DNA of 10,493 nt, from NCBI GenBank assembly GCA_946887065.1, contig CAMPKL010000072.1, positions 1-10,493 on the forward strand, given 5' to 3'. A model generated the notes under the pieces. That model was not told where the DNA came from. It was given only the letters and a program-made list of their open reading frames with translations, and ran no database searches. The stretch is from an uncultured Bryobacterales bacterium (GTDB lineage: Bacteria > Acidobacteriota > Terriglobia > Bryobacterales > UBA6623). Below are positions 1-7,496 of this stretch, one piece after another; position 1 is the first letter of the stretch, and each line of letters starts with the position of its first letter. The position numbers and the translations under genes were made by a program.

Positions 1-917
<917 letters not shown>

Positions 918-933
918 GGGGTTCTCCGGACGG

Positions 934-957
934 AATCTGTACCTAGAAGTACAGATT
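934..957. promoter_or_regulatory. Perfect 9-bp inverted repeat in the sufB leader, candidate operator
   Basis: AATCTGTAC (934-942) and GTACAGATT (949-957) are exact reverse complements separated by CTAGAA. The site ends 16 bases before the sufB ATG and lies just downstream of a promoter-like sequence. A 24-bp site with a six-base spacer suits a dimeric helix-turn-helix repressor. In the mRNA the same repeat could form a hairpin just ahead of the Shine-Dalgarno. It does not match the IscR or cyanobacterial SufR consensus sites that I know. The repeat is seen directly; its role is inferred. Confidence 0.5.
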
Positions 958-967
958 GGCAACCTTC

Positions 968-996
968 AAGGTATCAATCCAGTACAAGCGAGTCAA
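968..996 (-). promoter_or_regulatory. Putative sufB promoter
   Basis: On the minus strand TTGACT (996-991) is followed after 17 bases by TACCTT (973-968). The -35 matches five of six sigma70 consensus positions and the -10 matches three. It lies downstream of the terminator of the TPR gene and upstream of the inverted repeat at 934-957, giving a leader of about 45 nt. A small palindrome, ACCTT-C-AAGGT (962-972), overlaps the -10. Confidence 0.4.
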
Positions 997-1013
997 GATT
1001 GACGCCGAGGGCC

Positions 1014-1044
1014 AAAGAAAATGGCCGCCCCATCCAGGGCGGCC
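1014..1044 (-). terminator. Rho-independent terminator of the TPR gene
   Basis: GGCCGCCC (1023-1030) pairs perfectly with GGGCGGCC (1037-1044) around a six-base loop. Read on the minus strand the stem is followed by ATTTTCTTT, a T-rich tail. It starts about 30 bases after the stop codon of the TPR gene and precedes the sufB promoter candidate. On the plus strand no T tract follows, so it should act in the minus direction only. Confidence 0.75.
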
Positions 1045-1074
1045 GAGTGATCAGGAGAGATAAAACCCAGGACG

Positions 1075-2271
1075 TTAGAACGTGTTGCCCGCGGTCAGGG
1101 TGAGCTTGAAGGGGCTCTTGGTCATACTGGACGCGACGCCTTCAAAGGTAACCCTCGAACCACGTCCCGGCGCGGCGCGGAGGCGATTCTCAAGATTGAG
1201 CACCACTTCCACCGGTCCGTCGGCTTTGCTGCCGAGGTTGAGGACCTGCGGCCGATCGGAATCGGAGCCCAAGACGAAGAGTTCCATCCTAGGCGACATC
1301 TTGCCCTGCAGGTCAGACCAAACCGCGTCGCCTGTTGCACCGGTTAGGGCATTCCGCAGGTCAATGAACTTGTAAATCAGCGGGTTCTCGCTGCGGCGCT
1401 TTTCCTCTGCCTTGAACTCACGCACGCTGGCCGACTCGATCGTGAGGCCCGCGGGCGGGAGGGGCTGCTTCATCGCGGCCTGCTTGAGGTTTTCCAAGCC
1501 TTCCTGGGTCCCGGCGTACTTGCCATACACCGTCGACAAATAATCGGCGACCTGCTTGCGGCCTTCGGCGGGGAGGGCGCCTTCGCCTTCATGTACCGCA
1601 GCGCGGGCGAATGAGAACAGCGCCAGTTCATTCTTATCAGGGTCACCTTGAGACAGGACTACATTGCCCAGCCAATAGGAGACCTGTCCGTTGTTCGGGT
1701 TCATACCCAGGACGGTTTTGAACTCGCTTTCCGCTTTGACGTTATCTTTCCGCTGCATGTGGATCCAACCGAGCGTTTGGTGAGCGGTGGTAAGAATCTG
1801 ATTCTTCACGGCATTCCACTGTTCGTCCGTCAGGGTCGCCGGTTTGCCGCCGGAAACCAGGGCCGAGGCGGCTTTCTCGCCTGTCGCCAGCACGTCCGCG
1901 GCCTGGCTATTGAGCGCCGGAGTCAGGCTGGCAATCGTGAAGTTCGCCGCGAAGTCATTTGGGATTTGGGCCAGAATTTCCTTGGCGGCCGCGATGGCTT
2001 CAGCCAACTTGTTTGCCTGCTGATTCGCCTGCATGAACATCCGTAGCCGGTCTTCGCTGTAGTCCGATTCGGGATACTTCTCCTTCCATTCGGCGAGAAT
2101 CTGTAGCTTCTTAGCGGCGTCCGCCTCCTTTGTGGCCTTGTCGATGAGCTCGTACTCGACCATGTCCTTGACCTGTTTTTCCTTCGCCTCTTGAGGCGAG
2201 GGAAATGCGGCCGAAGCGGCGAGCAAGAGGGTGCAAACGATAACCGCGGCGTTTGTGAATCTTTTCAGCAT
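1075..2271 (-). CDS. Exported TPR protein with beta-rich C-terminal domain
   Basis: A 398-residue protein, probably periplasmic or cell-surface. The N terminus MLKRFTNAAVIVCTLLLAAS is a typical signal peptide, with likely cleavage near ASAAF. Residues 30-130 are helical and charged, resembling degenerate TPR repeats. A clear TPR covers about 164-197 (AHQTLGWIHMQRKDN to GMNPNN), and a second helical pair follows to about 270. Residues 316-398 are beta-rich and end VTFEGVASSMTKSPFKLTL, which resembles an OB-fold-like domain; this is inference. The ATG at 2271 is chosen because it gives the signal peptide and has GGAGAAG ten bases upstream. A frame extending to 2415 adds a very basic, non-secretory stretch and would begin upstream of the promoter candidate. 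The gene appears monocistronic. I recognise no specific function; TPRs suggest protein-protein interaction. Confidence 0.85.
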   Translation of the reverse strand: MLKRFTNAAVIVCTLLLAASAAFPSPQEAKEKQVKDMVEYELIDKATKEADAAKKLQILAEWKEKYPESDYSEDRLRMFMQANQQANKLAEAIAAAKEILAQIPNDFAANFTIASLTPALNSQAADVLATGEKAASALVSGGKPATLTDEQWNAVKNQILTTAHQTLGWIHMQRKDNVKAESEFKTVLGMNPNNGQVSYWLGNVVLSQGDPDKNELALFSFARAAVHEGEGALPAEGRKQVADYLSTVYGKYAGTQEGLENLKQAAMKQPLPPAGLTIESASVREFKAEEKRRSENPLIYKFIDLRNALTGATGDAVWSDLQGKMSPRMELFVLGSDSDRPQVLNLGSKADGPVEVVLNLENRLRAAPGRGSRVTFEGVASSMTKSPFKLTLTAGNTF

Positions 2272-2377
2272 GGGTTTTATTCTTCTCCAGGAGCACGACT
2301 TTCGTCTGCTGGGTCCTTTGGGTCGCTTTCGACGAGCCAAGCCCTTTGGCTTCGCGCTGTTACGGAACCATTCGCGG

Positions 2378-2406
2378 AGTATAATCCAGCGACGTGGCCC
2401 GCGCAA
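2378..2406 (-). promoter_or_regulatory. Putative promoter of the TPR gene
   Basis: On the minus strand TTGCGC (2406-2401), a 17-base spacer, and TATACT (2383-2378), a strong -10 with five of six consensus positions. Transcription would start near 2371, giving a leader of about 100 nt before the ATG at 2271. It lies inside the 48-codon upstream extension of the TPR frame, which argues against that longer start. Confidence 0.45.
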
Positions 2407-2496
2407 CACCAACAATCGATCCCGGCGCAGTCCGTGCCGACCGATCTGGATGCATCGGACCGGCTGATCCGCTCCGAAACGTGAGACGTCGACTGT

Positions 2497-2538
2497 GACC
2501 GGTTTGTTTCAACTTCCGTTGCAAAGGCGACCGGTTCG
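2497..2538 (+). repeat. Paired GACCGGTT elements upstream of the symporter start
   Basis: GACCGGTTTG (2497-2506) and GACCGGTTCG (2529-2538) differ at one position and start 32 bases apart, about three helical turns. The second abuts the symporter ATG. Each contains the palindrome ACCGGT. Looser copies occur at 2458 (GACCGG) and 2439 (GACCGA). They could be regulator half-sites or chance in GC-rich DNA. No convincing sigma70 promoter for the symporter was found in 2407-2538. Confidence 0.25.
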
Positions 2539-3993
2539 ATGACTGAGCGCTGGCTTGACCTGGCCATCATCGCGGCGTACCTGGTTGCCGTGACCATCTT
2601 CGGAGCCCGATTTGGCAAGGGTCAGAAGACTTTACGCGATTATTTCTTGGGCGGCAAGCAAGCGCCATGGTGGGCGATTAGCCTGTCTATCGTCGCCGCA
2701 GAGACTTCGACGCTGACCATCATCGGAACGCCTGCCTTGGCCTTTGGGTCGGACCTGGGCTTCCTGCAAATCGCCTTCGGCTACCTGCTGGCCCGTGTGG
2801 TGATATCCCTAATTTTTATTCCCGCGTACTGGCGCGGGGAGATGTTAACCGCTTACGAGCTGATGAGAAGGCGGTTCGGAGAGAAACTGCGGCGGGTCAC
2901 CGCGTCGACATTCCTGGTCACGCGTTCTCTGGCAGAAGGCGTGCGCGTATTCGCCATTTCTCTCGTGGTCTCGGTGGTGCTGGATACCGGCGAATTGGCG
3001 TCCATCGTCATCATCAGCCTGCTTACCATCTTCTACACGTTCCACGGCGGCATGGCGGCGGTGATCTGGACCGACGTCGTTCAGATGGCGCTCTACGTTT
3101 CCGGCGCATTGCTGAGTTTCTGGATGATCCTGCAACAGATCCCGGGCGGATGGGAGCAGGTCGCGGCGGTGGCTGCAGCCGAGGACAAGTTTCGAATTTT
3201 TCACTTTGGCTTCGCTCCGAACATGGAGTTCTTCTCGACCACCTACACCTTCTGGGCAGGCTTATTGGGCGGATGTTTTCTAACGACGGCGACTCACGGC
3301 ACTGATCAGTTAGTTGTGCAGCGCCTGCTGAGCGCCCGCTCGCAGGCGGAAAGCCGCTTGGCCCTATTGTCGAGTTGGCTTGTAATCTTCATGCAGTTTG
3401 CGCTCTTCCTGACGATCGGCGTCATGCTCTACGTCTTCCATCAACAAGCGGGAACGCCGCCGCCGGACCCACTGGACCGGCTCTATCCCAGCTTCGTTTG
3501 GAACTATCTGCCGCCCGTCGTCTCAGGCATCGTCATCGCGGCCATCATCGCGGCGGCGATGTCGAATATCAGCGCCGCTTTGAACTCGCTGGCGTCCGCG
3601 ACGGTCGTCGACATCGCTCTGCCGCTGTTCGGCCATCGCCTCGTCGCCGACGAAGCGCGGCTGCGAGCGTCAAAAATCGCAACGTTGGCCTGGGGCGCGG
3701 TGCTGATCGGCATCGCATTTCTGGCGCGAACCTGGGGTTCGGTGTTGGAGGCGGGATTGGCGATAGCGTCCGTCCCGCTTGGGGCGCTGTTGGGCGTGTT
3801 CAGCTTGGGCGTGCTGACTACGCGAGTTTCCCAGAACGCCGCTTTGACAGGTATGGCTGCCGGTTTGGCTGCCGTCCTGTATACGTCGTTCGGCACGCCA
3901 GTGGCCTGGACCTGGTATGTCGTCATCGGCGCTGTCATCACCTACGGCACTGGCCTGGCGGTGTCGTATCTGCTGCCCACCCGGTCCGGGTAG
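2539..3993 (+). CDS. Sodium:solute symporter (SSS family)
   Basis: A 484-residue inner-membrane permease of the Na+/solute symporter family (LeuT fold), driving solute uptake with the sodium gradient. Length and about 13 hydrophobic segments match the family. Family landmarks are DYFLGGKQAPWWAISLS after the first segment, ETSTLTIIGTPALAF in the next, TAYELMRRRFG in a cytoplasmic loop, and AAMSNISAALNSLASATVVDI (about 339-359), the helix that supplies sodium ligands in characterised members, with S342 and S345 candidates. The ATG at 2539 begins just ahead of the first membrane segment; only a weak AAAGG (2523-2527) precedes it. It is divergent from the TPR gene and convergent with the hydrolase-NamZ gene. 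The substrate cannot be read from sequence. SSS members carry sugars, sialic acid, amino acids, proline or acetate; a cell-wall sugar is suggested only by the neighbourhood. Confidence 0.93.
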   Translation: MTERWLDLAIIAAYLVAVTIFGARFGKGQKTLRDYFLGGKQAPWWAISLSIVAAETSTLTIIGTPALAFGSDLGFLQIAFGYLLARVVISLIFIPAYWRGEMLTAYELMRRRFGEKLRRVTASTFLVTRSLAEGVRVFAISLVVSVVLDTGELASIVIISLLTIFYTFHGGMAAVIWTDVVQMALYVSGALLSFWMILQQIPGGWEQVAAVAAAEDKFRIFHFGFAPNMEFFSTTYTFWAGLLGGCFLTTATHGTDQLVVQRLLSARSQAESRLALLSSWLVIFMQFALFLTIGVMLYVFHQQAGTPPPDPLDRLYPSFVWNYLPPVVSGIVIAAIIAAAMSNISAALNSLASATVVDIALPLFGHRLVADEARLRASKIATLAWGAVLIGIAFLARTWGSVLEAGLAIASVPLGALLGVFSLGVLTTRVSQNAALTGMAAGLAAVLYTSFGTPVAWTWYVVIGAVITYGTGLAVSYLLPTRSG

Positions 3994-4045
3994 CGCCTAC
4001 TGCAGGCCGGAAGGCGGCACATAAACGTCAAGATCCGCGAAAAGC

Positions 4046-4074
4046 TTGGCGCGACAGCTGGTTTCAGCGATAAT
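4046..4074 (+). promoter_or_regulatory. Putative promoter of the small basic protein gene
   Basis: TTGGCG (4046-4051), 17-base spacer, then GATAAT (4069-4074). A start near 4081 would give a leader of about 120 nt before the ATG at 4202. The leader contains a small hairpin, GTGAG (4156-4160) with CTCAC (4168-4172). The rest of the 208-base gap after the symporter shows nothing recognisable. Confidence 0.3.
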
Positions 4075-4201
4075 GACTGCAAATTCCCTAAAACTCTTTG
4101 CCGGGACCAGAACTGTCGTCGCCCGACCCGATAGTTCGCTTAGGGTTTGCGAGCCGTGAGGCAATGTCTCACACGCGGCGGCTTTTTCGGAGGTTAACTC
4201 G

Positions 4202-4384
4202 ATGGATGTCAATAAAATCCTGACGGATCTGAGACAGGAACGCGAACAGATTGAAGACGCTATTATTTCGCTGGAACGTCTTGCACGGGGCCGCGGGAAG
4301 CGCCGGGGTCGTCCGCCGTCATGGATGAAAGAAGCGGAAGACCGGCGTCAGACTCGCTCCACTGAAAAAGCCAAAGACAACTAG
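4202..4384 (+). CDS. Small basic protein with coiled coil and AT-hook-like RGRPP motif
   Basis: A 60-residue protein. Residues 3-29 (from VNKILTDLRQEREQIEDAI onward) form an amphipathic, charged helix likely to make a coiled coil. Residues 29-39 read RGRGKRRGRPP, a basic patch containing the RGRP core of AT-hook minor-groove binding motifs, followed by W41 and a charged, lysine-rich tail. GGAGG (4189-4193) is eight bases upstream of the ATG, a strong ribosome binding site that supports a real gene. I recall similar short hypothetical proteins, with a near-identical helix plus GRGKRRGRPP arrangement, in Acidobacteriota, without a known function. A small dimeric nucleoid- or nucleic-acid-binding protein is a reasonable inference. 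It ends 16 bases before the stop of the convergent hydrolase-NamZ gene. Confidence 0.8.
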   Translation: MDVNKILTDLRQEREQIEDAIISLERLARGRGKRRGRPPSWMKEAEDRRQTRSTEKAKDN

Positions 4385-4404
4385 GCCGCCGGAAAATGGG
4401 CTAG
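4381..4404. terminator. Weak imperfect inverted repeat between convergent genes
   Basis: CTAGGCC (4381-4387) and GGGCTAG (4398-4404) pair at six of seven positions around a ten-base loop and span both stop codons of the convergent genes. No T tract follows on either strand. It could slow transcription from both sides, but it is a poor terminator by sequence. Confidence 0.15.
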
Positions 4405-6710
4405 TCGTAAAGCAGATACGGCTGCCGTTCGGCTTCGAACTCAGCCGCAAGGCGCTGCCAGCGGGCCCAGATCGCCTCCGCTGAAACCGCGGTAGTGAGT
4501 TGTTCGATGGATTGGCTGTCGCCGATTAAAAGGCTGGTCTGCTTAAAATCCAGGCGAGATGGGTAGAGTTTCGCCAAGGTCGACGCGATTTCCAAGCCTA
4601 GGCGTAGCGATCCGAGCGGCTCGCGGTTCAAAATCGTGATCCCCACCCCTTCAATCGACTCGCCCGCGAAGTTCGACGATGCAGGTCTTCGTACTTCCGC
4701 GTGGAACCGTACGCCTGCCACTCCTCTCTGGTTCAGCGTCTCGGCGAGTTGCTTGCCATCGATCCAATCGGCGCCGATGAACTCAAACGGCTTATCAAGT
4801 CCGCGGCCGACCGAATAGTTCTTCAGGCCCTCAAGCAGCGCGACGCCGGGATAGAGAATCGCTTGATCGAGGGAGCGGATGTTGGGGGAAGGATTCACCC
4901 AGGGCAATCCTGTTTCGTCGAACCACATCGCGCGGCGCCAACCGCGCATGGGGACGACCCTTAGGTCGGCGCTGAGCCGCCTTTCGGAATTGAAGAGCAG
5001 CGCTAACTCGCCCACAGTCAGGCCGTGCCGTACCGGTAGGTCCATGTAACCGATGAAGGAGCGAAGCTCCGCATCGAGCGGGGGACCTTCGACACGCGTT
5101 CCGGTAATCGGATTGGGGCGGTCCAGAATGTAGATCGGGATGCCGGCTGCAGCGGCCTCTTCGATGGCGTACGCCATGGTCGTCGTATAGGTGTAAAAGC
5201 GCGCGCCGACGTCTTGAATGTCGAAGACAAGAGCGTCCAGGCCAGCGAGCGTTTCTTGCTTCGGCCGGCGTTGATCCGGACGGTAGAGGCTCACGATGGG
5301 TATCCCGGTCACTGGATCGACGGCGTCATCGATGACTTCTTCGTCGAAATCCCCCGTCAAGCCGTGCTCGGGTGAAAAGACTTTGACCAACTCAATGTTC
5401 GTGGCCGCCGCGAATAGGTCGACGTTGCGGCGGCCGAGGCGGCTGACGCCCGTATGATTCGTGATTAGGCCGATACGCTGGCCTGCCAGCCGCTCGAAAT
5501 TTTCAGCGACCAATAGGTCCAGGCCGGTTTGGACCGTCGGCACGGCGGGAATGGCGGCTGCGCGGCCAGCGACGGCTTCACGGACGCTGTCGAAGTCCAG
5601 ATCATCGAGAGCGGCGGCCGCCGCCGAGGCGATGCGGCTGCGCAGGCTGACGACCGACGTGCCCGCCGTGGGGTGGACGCGATTCGTCATGAGCACGATC
5701 CATAAACTCGTGTGCGGGTCGATCCAAACCGAGCAGCCGGTATAGCCGGTGTGGCCGTAGGAGCCGGTCGGCAGGAGGTCGCCGCGCGGCGAGGCGTAGG
5801 GAGAATCGATGTCCCACCCGAGGCCGCGGGCCGGCAGTTCCGGCGGAGAGTGCCGCCTCGTCATTTGAGCGACGCTGAGCGGGCTGAGAATGCGGCGCCC
5901 GCCTCGTTCGCCTCCTCGGAGCATCGCCTGGGCGAATTGGCCTAGGTCTCTTGCGGTGGTGAAAAGCCCAGCGTGTCCGGCGATGCCGCCCATGAAGCGG
6001 GTTGTCGGATCGTGAACCACGCCGTGCAGAATCGTGCCATCGGGCAATCGCTCGGTGGGGGCGATTCGGGGATACAGCCCTTCGTTGGGCAAGAAAGTCG
6101 AATCCGTCATGGACAGCGGCTCGAAGATTCGCTGGGCGGCGAACTCGTTGATGGCCAGCCCGGACACCTCGTGAACGATCTCGGCCAGCAGGATGAAATT
6201 GATGTCGCTATAGATGAACCGCGTGCCTGGTTCGGCGGTCGGCTTTTCGCGCAGCGCCCTGGCGATGCCGATCTCGTAGCCGCTCCACTCGGGTTCGAGA
6301 TCGAGGTCTGGACGCAGACCGGAGGTGTGCGTGAGCAGTTGGCGGATGGTGATGCCGCCGTCCGCGAAGTCAGGAAGATACGTCTGGACGCGATCATCGA
6401 GCCGAATGCGGCCTTCTTCGACGAGCATCATCACGGCCGGCGCTGTGACGACGACCTTGGTGAGCGAGGCGGCGTCGAAAATCGTGTCGACGTTCATCGG
6501 CTCCCGGTTAGGGATGAGCCGTTTGGAACCGTAAGCGGCCTCGTGCAAGATCACGTCGCCGCGCCCAATCAGTAATACGGCGCCGGGAATCGTGCCCGCC
6601 TTGACGGAGTCTTCGAGGATGCGATCGAGATTGGCCGAACCCTTCCATTCGGCAGCAAAGGCGGGGAGGGCTAAAAAAAGGGCAAATAGGACCGCGACAA
6701 CGCGTTTCAC
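4401..6710 (-). CDS. Exported serine hydrolase (beta-lactamase fold) fused to NamZ/DUF1343 exo-beta-N-acetylmuramidase domain
   Basis: A 769-residue two-domain protein. Residues 1-20 are a signal peptide (MKRVVAVLFALFLALPAFAA), so it acts outside the cytoplasm. Residues 25-370 are a class C beta-lactamase/PBP-fold hydrolase: S82-L-T-K85 gives the nucleophile and lysine, Y167-S-D stands for the YxN motif, and H320-T-G for KTG. HTHTSGLRPDL-like text at 127-135 is also typical. Residues about 395-769 are the DUF1343 domain, now known as NamZ (family GH171), which removes MurNAc from the non-reducing end of peptidoglycan fragments: GLITNHTG (414-421), FSPEHGLTG (445-453), VFDIQDVGARFYTY (495-508), ILDRPNP (528-534), WVNPSPNI (604-611), SVGRGLDKPFEFIGADW (633-649). 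In Bacillus subtilis a separate beta-lactamase-like amidase (AmiE) and NamZ are encoded in one MurNAc recycling cluster; here they are one chain. The start is GTG at 6710 with no clear Shine-Dalgarno. It is probably co-transcribed with the DUF1080 gene 39 bases upstream. Confidence 0.93.
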   Translation of the reverse strand: MKRVVAVLFALFLALPAFAAEWKGSANLDRILEDSVKAGTIPGAVLLIGRGDVILHEAAYGSKRLIPNREPMNVDTIFDAASLTKVVVTAPAVMMLVEEGRIRLDDRVQTYLPDFADGGITIRQLLTHTSGLRPDLDLEPEWSGYEIGIARALREKPTAEPGTRFIYSDINFILLAEIVHEVSGLAINEFAAQRIFEPLSMTDSTFLPNEGLYPRIAPTERLPDGTILHGVVHDPTTRFMGGIAGHAGLFTTARDLGQFAQAMLRGGERGGRRILSPLSVAQMTRRHSPPELPARGLGWDIDSPYASPRGDLLPTGSYGHTGYTGCSVWIDPHTSLWIVLMTNRVHPTAGTSVVSLRSRIASAAAAALDDLDFDSVREAVAGRAAAIPAVPTVQTGLDLLVAENFERLAGQRIGLITNHTGVSRLGRRNVDLFAAATNIELVKVFSPEHGLTGDFDEEVIDDAVDPVTGIPIVSLYRPDQRRPKQETLAGLDALVFDIQDVGARFYTYTTTMAYAIEEAAAAGIPIYILDRPNPITGTRVEGPPLDAELRSFIGYMDLPVRHGLTVGELALLFNSERRLSADLRVVPMRGWRRAMWFDETGLPWVNPSPNIRSLDQAILYPGVALLEGLKNYSVGRGLDKPFEFIGADWIDGKQLAETLNQRGVAGVRFHAEVRRPASSNFAGESIEGVGITILNREPLGSLRLGLEIASTLAKLYPSRLDFKQTSLLIGDSQSIEQLTTAVSAEAIWARWQRLAAEFEAERQPYLLYD

Positions 6711-6749
6711 GCTGTCGAGTCTATCAGTGTAGGCGGCCGGCGAACAGGC

Positions 6750-7391
6750 CTAGGGGCGGGACAAGTCGCGGACGTAGATGTCCTTGAAGCGCATGCGGCC
6801 TTGTCCGCCGGAGTGCAGTTGCAGGGCGATGACCCCGTCTTCGGCGACGGGCGATGGGTGGGTGAAGTCAAGGACCTCGATCCCGTTCAAGGTAACGACA
6901 TAGCGATTGCCCTGCACCTGGATCAGCATGTCGTTCCAGTCGGTCGGGCGGATGACCGTTTCGAACTTCGGCGCCGGCCAGGCGATCCAACCGCGGTCAT
7001 CCCCATAGACGCCGCCCGTATGGTGACCGAGAACGCGGTCAATTTCGACTTGACGCCCGGCCGTAACGGTCGCCGTCCCTTCTTTGAATGCGGTGTGGAA
7101 GTAGACGCCGGAGTTGCCGTCGGCCTCGCATTTGAAGCGCAGAGAAAATTCGAAATCGCTGTAGCTCTTCTCCGTGGCCAGATAGCCGTACTCTTCGGTG
7201 ATTCCTTCGCCGAGTATCTCGCCATTCTCGACGATCCAACGCTCTTTGCCGATCTCCTTCCAGCCGGATAAGTCTTTGCCGTTGAAGAGCTGAACCCACT
7301 CGGGACTGACCCGGTTGGGTCGAACAAGCTGTGCGCGCAAGACCGGTACGGCAAGGGCGAACCCGAGGGCGAGCAGGAGCAGTTGACGCAT
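6750..7391 (-). CDS. Exported DUF1080 (3-keto-disaccharide hydrolase-like) protein
   Basis: A 213-residue secreted protein with a single concanavalin-like beta-sandwich domain of the DUF1080 family, now often named 3-keto-disaccharide hydrolase and linked to breakdown of 3-keto-glycosides. Residues 1-20 are a signal peptide ending VLRA before QLVRPN. Family landmarks are LFNGKDLSGWK (35-45), NGEILGEG (56-63), DFEFSLRFKCEADGNSGVYF (79-98), VEIDR (115-119), DWNDMLIQVQGN (151-162), IALQLHSGG (188-196) and RFKDIYVRDL (201-210). Length is typical for the single-domain form. The ATG at 7391 has no good Shine-Dalgarno. It lies upstream of the hydrolase-NamZ gene in the same direction (39-base gap), and is divergent from the PQQ-like gene (105-base gap). 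Family assignment is firm; the true substrate is unknown, and many family members have no tested activity. Confidence 0.92.
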   Translation of the reverse strand: MRQLLLLALGFALAVPVLRAQLVRPNRVSPEWVQLFNGKDLSGWKEIGKERWIVENGEILGEGITEEYGYLATEKSYSDFEFSLRFKCEADGNSGVYFHTAFKEGTATVTAGRQVEIDRVLGHHTGGVYGDDRGWIAWPAPKFETVIRPTDWNDMLIQVQGNRYVVTLNGIEVLDFTHPSPVAEDGVIALQLHSGGQGRMRFKDIYVRDLSRP

Positions 7392-7397
7392 GGCCCC

Positions 7398-7426
7398 ATG
7401 CTATCGGTCGCGGGGCGCCGCGGCAA
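7398..7426 (-). promoter_or_regulatory. Possible promoter giving a leaderless DUF1080 transcript
   Basis: On the minus strand TTGCCG (7426-7421), 17 bases, then TAGCAT (7403-7398); each hexamer matches four of six consensus positions. Six bases separate the -10 from the ATG at 7391, so transcription would begin at or beside the start codon, consistent with the missing Shine-Dalgarno. Speculative in GC-rich DNA. Confidence 0.2.
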
Positions 7427-7496
7427 GAGGGATTCTGCGTGAGGCAAGGAGCTGCGGGGGATAACCAATTCCAGGCACCGGGCGTCCTTAACGGGA

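Noticed and set aside
2272..2415. 48-codon N-terminal extension of the TPR protein
   Set aside because: The extension is highly basic, hides the signal peptide and begins upstream of the promoter candidate; ATG 2271 has a Shine-Dalgarno.
2277..2618. Minus-strand 113-codon frame across the divergent intergenic region
   Set aside because: It overlaps the start of the symporter and the TPR leader, with low-complexity composition and no family resemblance.
3375..4073. Plus-strand 232-codon frame in the symporter's 3' half
   Set aside because: It is an off-frame shadow of the symporter, rich in Arg and His with no structure.
3997..4212. Minus-strand 71-codon frame in the leader of the small protein gene
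   Set aside because: No Shine-Dalgarno or homology recognised; it overlaps the start of a better supported gene on the other strand. It could still be real but cannot be supported.
5973..6575. Plus-strand 200-codon frame opposite the serine hydrolase domain
   Set aside because: Antisense shadow of a clearly conserved domain with catalytic motifs.
4401..6710. Beta-lactamase (antibiotic resistance) assignment for the hydrolase half
   Set aside because: The fusion to NamZ and the HTG and YSD motif variants fit the AmiE/esterase-type relatives; nothing indicates beta-lactam hydrolysis.
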